Shown: one piece after another, positions 56,113 through 62,846 of the stretch | Layout: each line of letters opens with the position of its first letter | How positions within the stretch are numbered: position 1 is the stretch's first letter | Assembly: GCA_018369555.1 (NCBI GenBank) | Contig: JAGZCC010000004.1 | Span: forward strand, 1 to 62,846 | DNA: 62,846 nt | Direction: 5' to 3' | DNA from: Thomasclavelia spiroformis | GTDB taxonomy: Bacteria; Bacillota_I; Bacilli_A; Erysipelotrichales; Coprobacillaceae | Position numbers and translations under genes: made by a program | The notes under the pieces: model-generated | The model's database searches: none | The model's input: the letters and a program-made list of their open reading frames with translations, nothing else | Told to the model about the DNA's origin: nothing

Positions 56113-56334
56113 AAAAAATGATGTTCATTGATCAACATCATTTTTTATTAAAAATTAAATTTTTAATATTAGGGAAAGGAAAACTGTTTGTAGTCTATAT
56201 ATTTTTAGAGAAAGGAATAAAAAACATAAATTTATCTTGACTACATTTATAATATAGCCAATAATTATAAAATTAATTCATTAAAATATTATAAAAATTC
56301 GATAAAATAATGGTACATTGTGTTACAAACTATT
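56113..56334 (-). ncRNA. Candidate small RNA / 3'-UTR element, copy 2, with terminator
   Basis: Repeat body 56171-56334, aligned to copy 1 almost without gaps and mostly identical by eye. The TGTAGTC/GACTACA arms, the TTCCTTTCTC loop and the TTTTCCTTTCCC tail are kept. A terminator follows on the minus strand (56113-56146: AAAAAATGATGTT with AACATCATTTTTT, T-run on both strands). The body begins five bases after the CE4 deacetylase stop, so it may be that gene's 3'-UTR. Confidence 0.4.
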
Positions 56335-56338
56335 TATT

Positions 56339-57766
56339 TTAATTATTAATTCCTTGGTGTGGTACAAACGCATTATCACTAATTGCTTCAAAACGATATC
56401 CTCTAGCTAAATAATTTTCAATTATTGTAGATAATGCATCAACCGTAGTAGATTTAGCCTTAGTATCATGAAAAAGAATATTGATATTATTAGCCTTACT
56501 TGATGTTGCATTAGCAATCAATTTACTAACTGGTACATTATTACCAGAAGCATCTGTAGAATCTCCATTCCAATCATAATATTGATATCCTCGATTAATT
56601 ACCTCTTTTGATAAAACTGTCATAATACCTTGAGAATATTTACGTGAAACTGTATTTGATGACCCACCAGGAAAACGAATATATCTTGGAACATAACCAA
56701 TCAGATCTTTCACCATATTGCCTACCTTATTTAAATCATCAAAATATGCATCTACTGATGCATAGACTGTCCCATAATCATGACAATAAGTATGTAAGCC
56801 AATAGTATGTCCACGTTTATAAGCATCCTGTATCAAATAATTGTATTTTTGATTTACTCCTGTGACAAAAAATGTTGCTTTAATATTATAACGCTCCAAT
56901 ATATCTAAAATCTTTTGTGTATTTTCTGAAGGACCATCATCAAATGTTAAATAAACAATTTTTTCATTATTTTGTTGCAATGTTCCAATTTCTTTCTTTT
57001 CAACTACTTTAACTAATCTTTCCTTAACAACTTTATTTCCTGAACGATCTTGAACCGTATAAATTGCTTTATATTCCCCTAATTTATTAACATCAACTTT
57101 TGAGCTGTTAATACTCAATTTAGGATTAGGATCACGATTATCACTAACACTGATTCCTAATTTATAATCTATCTTTCCACCTTTAGCTATTGTTATTTCT
57201 TCAATTCCACTAATTTTTGGGGCAATATCATCTTTAAACAACTTGACTTTTCCCTTTTTTTCGCTAACATTTCCAGCTTCATCAATAACTTGAACAATAA
57301 CATTAGTTTTACCTTCATGATCAAATTTATAGTTCTTTTTAAATTTTACTTTTGTTTTTGTTGCATCATCTATATTAGTTACCATATCTTTTGCATTAAC
57401 CTTCATCCCTAAATCAATATCTAAATCAACAATATCAAATTTAGGTTTTTTAGTATCAACAATTTCTAATGGTACTTCATAATTTTTATCATTAAATGTA
57501 TAAATAATTTTATATTTTCCTAATTTATTAAATTTTACCTGCTTAGTATTTACTTTAATATCCTTTATATTACCATTTTTAACTTTTTCAATATTTTTCA
57601 AAGTATCAAATTCTTCATTTATTTCTACCTTAATATTTTCTTGTTTAAAAACAATTGGACATCTAAACATAAAATAACAAACAATTATCGATACAATTAA
57701 AACCAACAATACTACAACTAATGCTACTTTTTTCTTTACAGTAATATTTTTAAATTTTAAATTCAT
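56339..57766 (-). CDS. Membrane-anchored polysaccharide deacetylase (CE4) with Ig-like domains
   Basis: 475 residues. Basic N-terminus and one membrane helix (~13-34), then about three Ig-like domains (~40-255; 'VIDEAGNVS', 'VQDRSGNKV'), then the NodB domain. All five motifs are visible: TFDDGP (274-279), HTYCHDY, RFPGGSSN, DWNGDS and ILFHD. It deacetylates GlcNAc or MurNAc in peptidoglycan or a surface glycan, which can protect against lysozyme. The layout matches the NlpC/P60 protein at 29943. Followed by the repeat element at 56334. Confidence 0.93.
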   Translation of the reverse strand: MNLKFKNITVKKKVALVVVLLVLIVSIIVCYFMFRCPIVFKQENIKVEINEEFDTLKNIEKVKNGNIKDIKVNTKQVKFNKLGKYKIIYTFNDKNYEVPLEIVDTKKPKFDIVDLDIDLGMKVNAKDMVTNIDDATKTKVKFKKNYKFDHEGKTNVIVQVIDEAGNVSEKKGKVKLFKDDIAPKISGIEEITIAKGGKIDYKLGISVSDNRDPNPKLSINSSKVDVNKLGEYKAIYTVQDRSGNKVVKERLVKVVEKKEIGTLQQNNEKIVYLTFDDGPSENTQKILDILERYNIKATFFVTGVNQKYNYLIQDAYKRGHTIGLHTYCHDYGTVYASVDAYFDDLNKVGNMVKDLIGYVPRYIRFPGGSSNTVSRKYSQGIMTVLSKEVINRGYQYYDWNGDSTDASGNNVPVSKLIANATSSKANNINILFHDTKAKSTTVDALSTIIENYLARGYRFEAISDNAFVPHQGINN

Positions 57767-57828
57767 TAATATCCCTTCCTAACCTCCTATATACTACAAT
57801 AAAATACACAATTAGACAACATAAACAC

Positions 57829-57872
57829 AAAAAAATAAGCATGAACTATTCAATAATAATCATACTTATTTA
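57829..57872 (-). terminator. Terminator of the serC-serA operon
   Basis: Minus strand AAATAAGTATGA and TCATGCTTATTT pair around a ~15-base loop, followed by a T-run. Confidence 0.75.
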
Positions 57873-57887
57873 AACTTATATATTCAA

Positions 57888-59054
57888 CTATTTTGCAACA
57901 ATACTTCTTACACTAACAATTCCTTTACTAGATTCAATTTTTTCAATTATATCTTGATTAACATCATCATTAGTATCAATTAACGTATAAGCATATTCAC
58001 CACGTGAACGATTAACCATATTTTCGATATTCAAATTATTATCCGCAAACAATTTAGAAATATTCGCTAAAATATTTGGGACATTTTTATTAATAATACA
58101 CAATCTAACCTTAGAAACACGTGCTTGATTTACTCCTGGAAAATTAACAGAATTAATAATATTCCCATTTTCTAAATATTCTTTAATTTCATTAACTGCC
58201 ATTTTTGCACAATTATCTTCTGACTCCGGTGTACTTGCTCCTAAATGAGGTAAAATAATGATATTTTCCTTACCAATTAATTCAGGTGCCGCAAAATCAC
58301 TAATATACTTACTTATTTTCCCACTAGCAACATTTACTAACAAATCATCATTATTAACTAAATTACCACGAGCAAAATTCAAGATTCTAACTCCATCTTT
58401 CATCAAAGCAAATGCTTCTTCATTCATAAACCCTTTAGTTTCTTCATTGCTTGGTACATGAATAGTAATATAATCACATTCGCTATAAATTTCTTCTAAT
58501 GTTTTAGCTTGTTTTACATGTTTAGATAGCGCCCACGCTGCATTTACACCAATATATGGATCATAACCCATAACTGTCATTCCTAACTTAATTGCAGCAT
58601 TGGCAACATTAACCCCAATTGCTCCTAATCCAATGACACCAAGCTTTTTTCCCTCAATTTCTGGTCCAACAAAATTACTCTTACCTTTTTCTGCTGTTTT
58701 AGCAATATTTTCATCATCTTTTAAAGTATCAACCCAGCGAATGCTTTCAACTATCTTACGTGATGATAAAAATAAAGCACATAATACCAATTCCTTAACT
58801 GCATTAGCATTAGCTCCAGGTGTATTAAAAACCACAATTCCATTTTCACTACACTTATCAATTGGAATATTATTTACCCCTGCCCCAGCTCTTGCAATTG
58901 CTTTTAGATTTTTACCAAAATCATAATCATGTAATGAAGCAGATCTAACAAGTATCGCATCTTCATTAGTCATATCTTCACTATATGTGTAATCTTCATC
59001 AAAATCATCTAATCCAACTTTTGATATTTTATTTAATAATTTTATGTTATACAT
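57888..59054 (-). CDS. serA: D-3-phosphoglycerate dehydrogenase
   Basis: 388 residues from ATG 59052-59054, seven bases after AGGAG; two upstream starts in the ORF are too close to or ahead of that site. NAD-binding GVIGLGAIGVNVANAA, catalytic Arg in NFARGNL, Glu in APELIGKEN and His in LPHLGAST. A short C-terminal ACT domain (RLCIINKNVPNILANISKLF...) may sense serine. It oxidises 3-phosphoglycerate, the first step of serine synthesis. Ten bp after serC. Confidence 0.95.
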   Translation of the reverse strand: MYNIKLLNKISKVGLDDFDEDYTYSEDMTNEDAILVRSASLHDYDFGKNLKAIARAGAGVNNIPIDKCSENGIVVFNTPGANANAVKELVLCALFLSSRKIVESIRWVDTLKDDENIAKTAEKGKSNFVGPEIEGKKLGVIGLGAIGVNVANAAIKLGMTVMGYDPYIGVNAAWALSKHVKQAKTLEEIYSECDYITIHVPSNEETKGFMNEEAFALMKDGVRILNFARGNLVNNDDLLVNVASGKISKYISDFAAPELIGKENIIILPHLGASTPESEDNCAKMAVNEIKEYLENGNIINSVNFPGVNQARVSKVRLCIINKNVPNILANISKLFADNNLNIENMVNRSRGEYAYTLIDTNDDVNQDIIEKIESSKGIVSVRSIVAK

Positions 59055-59064
59055 ACCCATTCTC

Positions 59065-60150
59065 CTATTTATTAGCAATTTCAAAATCTTTCATAAACGC
59101 AATCAATTTTTCAACACCTTCAATTGGCATTGCATTATAAATAGATGCTCTAATTCCCCCAACAGAGCGATGCCCTTTTAAATTTGTCATTTTTGCTTCA
59201 ATACTTTCCTTAACAAATTTAGCATCTAAATCTTTATTTGGTGTAGTAAATGTAACATTCATTAAAGATTGATTATCTTTATCACTATGACAAATATAAA
59301 AATCGCTACTATCAAGATAATCATACAATAATTTTGCCTTTTTAATATTTCTTTGTTCCATAACTTCTAATCCACCTAAGTTATCAATCCATTCCAATAC
59401 TAAACCTAAAACATAAATTGCATAAGCTGGTGGTGTATTATACATCGAATCATTATCGATCATTAATTGATAATCTAATAATACCGGTGTTTTTGCTGAT
59501 ACTTTTTGCAATAATTCTTCTTTAATAATTGCTACCCCTAAACCAGCAATCCCCATATTTTTTTGCGCCCCTGCATAAATCATACCATATTTAGAAACAT
59601 CAATTGGCTTTGATAAAATATTTGAAGACATATCAGCAATAATTGGCACTCCGTTAGTTTCTGGTACATACTTCCATTCTGTGCCATAAATTGTGTTATT
59701 AGCACATAAATGCACATATGAAGCTTCTGGGTCTAATTTCAACTCATCTTGAGTAGGTATATGTTTAAAATTATTTACACTGCCATCATAAGCAATATTA
59801 ATTTCACCATATTTTTTAGCTTCATTAGCTGCTTTTTTACTAAATGCTCCTGTAATAATATAATCAGCTTTTCCATTTTTTAACAAGTTCAATGGTATCA
59901 TTGAAAATTGTTGTGTAGCTCCCCCTTGAATAAATACAATTTTATAATCATCTGGTACATTCATAACCTTTCTTAACAAATCTTTTGTTTTTTGAAAAAT
60001 ATCTAAGTAGGAAGAGGATCTATGACTCATCTCCATTACACTCATCCCACTATTTTCATAGTTCAACATTTGTTTTGCTGCTTTTTCTAAAACAGACTCA
60101 GGTAATGTTGAAGGACCTGCAGAAAAATTAAATACTCTTTTTTCAGTCAT
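59065..60150 (-). CDS. serC: Phosphoserine aminotransferase
   Basis: 361 residues. FSAGPSTLPESVLEKA, EMSHRSSSY, FIQGGATQQFSMIP and the PLP lysine in YAGAQKNMGIAG; HRSVGGIRASIYNA near the end. Converts 3-phosphohydroxypyruvate plus glutamate to phosphoserine. GGAAGG precedes the ATG. First gene of serC-serA; no serB is present here. Its promoter carries two ATTGTATACAAT palindromes. Confidence 0.96.
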   Translation of the reverse strand: MTEKRVFNFSAGPSTLPESVLEKAAKQMLNYENSGMSVMEMSHRSSSYLDIFQKTKDLLRKVMNVPDDYKIVFIQGGATQQFSMIPLNLLKNGKADYIITGAFSKKAANEAKKYGEINIAYDGSVNNFKHIPTQDELKLDPEASYVHLCANNTIYGTEWKYVPETNGVPIIADMSSNILSKPIDVSKYGMIYAGAQKNMGIAGLGVAIIKEELLQKVSAKTPVLLDYQLMIDNDSMYNTPPAYAIYVLGLVLEWIDNLGGLEVMEQRNIKKAKLLYDYLDSSDFYICHSDKDNQSLMNVTFTTPNKDLDAKFVKESIEAKMTNLKGHRSVGGIRASIYNAMPIEGVEKLIAFMKDFEIANK

Positions 60151-60182
60151 ATAAATACCTTCCTTTTCATATATTATCTTTT

Positions 60183-60240
60183 ATTATATTGTATACAATC
60201 TTGTTTGTAAAGCGATTTAATAATAATTGTATACAATTAT
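60183..60240 (-). promoter_or_regulatory. serC-serA promoter with two palindromic operators
   Basis: Minus strand TTTACA (60206-60211), 17-bp spacer, TATAAT (60183-60188). ATTGTATACAAT occurs twice: at 60188-60199, between -10 and -35, and at 60226-60237, upstream of -35. The second copy extends to an 18-bp perfect palindrome (60223-60240). Centres are 38 bp apart. Such sites suit a dimeric repressor, for example of the GntR family; the regulator is not in the window. Confidence 0.75.
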
Positions 60241-60479
60241 TCAATTTTTTTAATAAAAACATGAATATCAAGACATAAAAATCATTAAAAATAGATTATT
60301 TCTTATTTATACATAATTTAAACTATGCTTTTTCCAATACTATGTGATAATTTTATAAATATTATTACTATTCTTTAATCATGACAAAATTAATGATAAA
60401 ATATACTTGAAAAAGATAAATTTAGATAACTGATAGTTATATGAAACAATACGTTATTGTAAAAATAAGAATTATACAA

Positions 60480-60895
60480 ATGAAAAAACTACTAAATTAT
60501 TTACTTTCATTTTATGTTTATTAATCGATATATTTGTTACATTTCCATCAAATGTAAAGGCATTAGAGTTAAGCAATTATGACAGCATTAGTGCCCTATA
60601 CAAGTAAAAAAAGATGACATTATTTCAAATAATTTAACTGCTACATTAACAAATGAAAACGGCAATGTTATTAAAATTTCTGGATATGAATTAAAGTCTA
60701 TGTTTACTTTACAGTCTATTGATAATTCGTATACAACTACTTATATCATCGGTTTAAACAAAAAAATATTTAGTGATTCTAAATCTATAAAGCCATTTAA
60801 TTGAGGTTAAAATTACTACAACTCTTAAAGCCCAAATGAATATTATTGTTAAAAAAGAACAAAAATACAATAAATCAAATTCTAAGTTTAAATGA
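60480..60895 (+). pseudogene. Broken gene for a secreted protein
   Basis: Pieces in three frames follow one another. ATG 60480 (MKKLL), then FTFILCLLIDIFVTFPSNVK as a signal-peptide core with ALELSNYDSISALYK, then a shift into PIQVKKDDIISNNLTATLTN and on to KKIFSDSKSIKPFN, then another shift into EVKITTTLKAQMNIIVKKEQ ending at TGA 60893-60895. Read together they make a ~130-residue exported beta-rich protein. At least three frame breaks make a sequencing slip unlikely. It lies ~130 bp before a membrane-anchored protein gene on the same strand and may once have been its partner. Family unknown. Confidence 0.5.
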
Positions 60896-61024
60896 TTTCT
60901 TTCATATAAAAATTTATATTATAACAACATCATATCTGTAATATAATATTTTCTTTTATTAAGCCAGTTTAGATAAAGCTATATTTATACTTGAAAGGCC
61001 AAATCAAAGAAAAGGGGCGATAAT

Positions 61025-61585
61025 ATGAAAAAGATGATAGTATTGATCGGTTTTGCTTTAATATTGATACTTTCAATGTTTCTTGTATTTTTTAATAAAA
61101 AAGAAACACTTGATGTTAAATCATATGAATTAAATGATAAATATGTCTATCTTATCACAAATAATTCAGATGATACGATAAATGTTTACACATCATTAAA
61201 CAATGACACTTTAAAAGAAACTTGCGAGAATTTATTTCCAAACAATCAGGGCGTTATTATAATCGAAAAAAATAAAGATCATAAAATTTCTGATTATAAT
61301 TTCTATACCAAAAGGATTGATTCCGTCACTCAATTTACAGACTATAGTACTAATACTACAATTAACTACACTGATGAAAAGAAAATAAGCATTGATTTAA
61401 TCAAAGATGTTGATGATAACAAAAGATACGATGGATATATTTCTATTTTACTATATGACAAAAATAAATTAGTAGATGTTATCAATAAAAAAGCTACACT
61501 TTTAGATTTAAAAACGAACAAAACTTTTGATATCGATTATAGTGAAAACGATTTTAAATTAATATCTCGTTTTTGGAAAAAATAA
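61025..61585 (+). CDS. Membrane-anchored extracytoplasmic protein, unknown
   Basis: 186 residues; AAAGGGGCGATAAT precedes the ATG. One N-terminal helix (MIVLIGFALILILSMFLVFF) without a lipobox, then a hydrophilic, Thr/Asn/Asp-rich domain with alternating strands (VKSYELNDKYVYLITNNSDD, ISIDLIKDVDDNKRYDGYIS). It looks like a small beta-sandwich outside the membrane. No known motif. Downstream of the broken secreted-protein gene and ended by a long imperfect hairpin. Confidence 0.6.
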   Translation: MKKMIVLIGFALILILSMFLVFFNKKETLDVKSYELNDKYVYLITNNSDDTINVYTSLNNDTLKETCENLFPNNQGVIIIEKNKDHKISDYNFYTKRIDSVTQFTDYSTNTTINYTDEKKISIDLIKDVDDNKRYDGYISILLYDKNKLVDVINKKATLLDLKTNKTFDIDYSENDFKLISRFWKK

Positions 61586-61645
61586 ATATTTTAGAAAATA
61601 AAACTATTAAAATAATTTCTTACTCGATAATAGATAATAAAAAAT

Positions 61646-61700
61646 AAGAGATTTCAAAAAATAATGGTTATTATCAGCCATTTAAAGAAGTCTCTTTTTA
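61646..61700 (+). terminator. Terminator of the 61025 gene
   Basis: AAGAGATTTC pairs imperfectly with GAAGTCTCTT, with an inner AATGG/CCATT stem; TTTTTAAT follows. Confidence 0.6.
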
Positions 61701-61742
61701 ATATTTATCATAAAATATGTACTTCTATTTTTAATTTAAAAT

Positions 61743-61769
61743 AAAAGAAATAGACAATAAGTCTATTTC
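61743..61769 (-). terminator. Terminator of the PHP phosphatase gene
   Basis: AAATAGAC and GTCTATTT pair around AATAA; TCTTTTATTTT follows on the minus strand. Overlaps the gene end. Confidence 0.65.
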
Positions 61770-62551
61770 ATCGTTTTTTCATAAACATCAATAATATTAG
61801 TTCCTACATGCTCAGGATGGTGAGCATCACTAGCTGTAATTAACTTAACTTTGTGTTCCTTAAATATCTTTAACAACTCATCACTCAATCCAATATCTTT
61901 ATGATTATAGCGATAATAACAACCTGTATTATTTTCAGCAATGACATTATGTTCGATTAATAACTTCGCTAACTGATGATAAGTTTTAGTTAAATCATAT
62001 TTAGGATAATAATTAAACATCTTAATTGTATCTGGATGAGCTAATTGTGTGAATAAATCAGATTTAACTAAATCAAATACTAATTCATAATATCTTTTAT
62101 AAATATCATCAATATTATATTTATTCCATAAAATTTCTTTTGAAAAATTCATATCATATAATTTTCCATCAATTGAATGAATTGCCCCAACAATAAAATC
62201 ATATTCATGATTTTTTAAAATATTTCGAATATAATCTTTATATTTAGATACATAACATATTTCTAACCCAAAAGAGACCTCTATTGGTAAATCCATATCT
62301 TTCATTTCTTTAATTAAACGATCATAATCATCTAAACTATCTCTAAATTTCATTGCTTTATTTTCTAACCATTTTTTTTGTAACGGTTCTTCTTTTAACT
62401 CTTCATATATTGGTTCAAATTCAACAAAACGATGGGTATGATCCAATATTTGAATCTTTTTTAGACCTTTTTTTACTGCCGCATTTACAAATTCTAAAAC
62501 ATATTCTTTACTTAAATCCCCATATTCTAAATGCATATGTCCATCTATCAT
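61763..62551 (-). CDS. PHP-domain histidinol-phosphatase-like protein (HisJ family)
   Basis: 262 residues. Metal-binding motifs in order: DGHMHLEY, ILDHTHRF, GLEICYV, GAIHSIDGK, LAHPDTIK, and ITASDAHHPEHVG. HisJ members hydrolyse histidinol phosphate, but no his genes are nearby, so the substrate could be another phosphate ester. GGGGG lies before the ATG. Single-gene unit. Confidence 0.85.
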   Translation of the reverse strand: MIDGHMHLEYGDLSKEYVLEFVNAAVKKGLKKIQILDHTHRFVEFEPIYEELKEEPLQKKWLENKAMKFRDSLDDYDRLIKEMKDMDLPIEVSFGLEICYVSKYKDYIRNILKNHEYDFIVGAIHSIDGKLYDMNFSKEILWNKYNIDDIYKRYYELVFDLVKSDLFTQLAHPDTIKMFNYYPKYDLTKTYHQLAKLLIEHNVIAENNTGCYYRYNHKDIGLSDELLKIFKEHKVKLITASDAHHPEHVGTNIIDVYEKTMK

Positions 62552-62634
62552 TATAATTACCCCCTTTTTATTTGATTATATGTAAAAAAAATATACTAGT
62601 ACAGTAAAATGATAAAAATTTAATATTTTAAAAA

Positions 62635-62660
62635 TGACACTTCATAATAAAGTGTCGTTT
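62635..62660 (-). terminator. Terminator of the right-edge surface-protein gene
   Basis: GACACTT and AAGTGTC pair; ATTTTTAAAA follows on the minus strand. A T-run also follows on the plus strand. Confidence 0.7.
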
Positions 62661-62668
62661 TTATCAAA

Positions 62669-62846
62669 TTAATCTTCTTTTCTTCTTAACAATGCATATC
62701 CAGCAACACTTAATAAAGCAATTCCTGCTAACATTCCAACTAAGCTTTCATCACCTGTTTTTACACTTACAGTTGTATCACCATTATTTACTGGTGTTTT
62801 TACTGTTTGTAAGTTAGCGATTGCTTTTGCAAGAACATCTTTTGCA
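62669..62846 (-). CDS. C-terminal end of a second VKTGD surface protein (partial)
   Basis: 59 codons ending at TAA 62669-62671. The window edge cuts the gene upstream. It reads AKDVLAKAIANLQTVKTPVN, then the VSVKTGDES sorting signal, a hydrophobic helix and RRKED. This is nearly identical, in protein and DNA, to the last 60 codons of the GH84 protein at 3813, including the end of the FIVAR repeat. It is therefore a paralogous wall-anchored protein whose catalytic or binding part lies outside the window. Confidence 0.85.
   Translation of the reverse strand, partial: AKDVLAKAIANLQTVKTPVNNGDTTVSVKTGDESLVGMLAGIALLSVAGYALLRRKED

Noticed and set aside
60151..60182. T-box or serine-sensing riboswitch ahead of serC
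   Set aside because: The leader between the predicted start and ATG is only ~30 nt, too short for a T-box; control is better explained by the palindromes.

Overview
The window is AT-rich, low-GC Firmicute DNA. Gene content (spx, prkC/prpC, rsgA, rqcH, LicT-type antitermination, a cysteine-rich coat-like protein) together with FIVAR-repeat surface proteins ending in a VKTGD sorting signal points to the Erysipelotrichia, probably near the Thomasclavelia (Clostridium ramosum / spiroforme) group. That placement is inference, because no rRNA gene is present. TGA works as a normal stop (rpe ends with it), so the standard bacterial code applies. I found no tRNA, rRNA, CRISPR array or intact insertion sequence.

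Layout. 1-3.8 kb: a secreted GLUG-repeat protein whose 3' end is cut by about 92 bp of higher-GC foreign sequence at the window edge, then a gap with gene debris. 3.8-12.8 kb: a large cell-wall GH84 beta-N-acetylglucosaminidase, a BglG/LicT-type antiterminator, a PTS EIIBC and, divergently, a PTS EIIA behind an RNA antiterminator/terminator; together a likely GlcNAc foraging locus. 12.8-23.8 kb: a conserved housekeeping operon gmk ... priA-rsmB-rlmN-prpC-prkC-rsgA-rpe-thiN, with rqcH divergent. 25.6-31.4 kb: coat-like protein, pgeF, a stretch of broken accessory genes, nnr, and an NlpC/P60 wall hydrolase. 31.6-38 kb: an ABC exporter with long heptad repeats, a phosphodiesterase, an SRPBCC protein and the infC-rpmI-rplT operon with an L20-type leader and an ATT start. 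38-47.5 kb: RluA, a degenerate P-type ATPase homologue, prfC, an M29 aminopeptidase, a DUF1893 protein, a 16-repeat Sel1 protein and a membrane-anchored EIIB-like domain that lacks its cysteine. 47.6-53.6 kb: rodA/ftsW, rluD-like, nadK, CYTH, spx, yjbA-like (a set matching the Bacillus yjb region), uppP and ridA. 53.8-62.8 kb: bioY, MATE, a tandem duplicated non-coding element with terminators, a CE4 deacetylase, the serC-serA operon under a palindromic operator, a broken secreted-protein gene, a membrane-anchored protein, a PHP phosphatase, and the 3' end of a second VKTGD surface protein almost identical to the GH84 C-terminus.

Most genes read leftward, and most units end in clear Rho-independent hairpins, several of them shared by converging genes. 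Many ORFs open upstream of their true start; I moved starts to the codon with a properly spaced Shine-Dalgarno and say so. The best candidates for something undescribed are the P-type ATPase pseudoenzyme (39021-40970) and the tandem small-RNA-like element (55888-56334).
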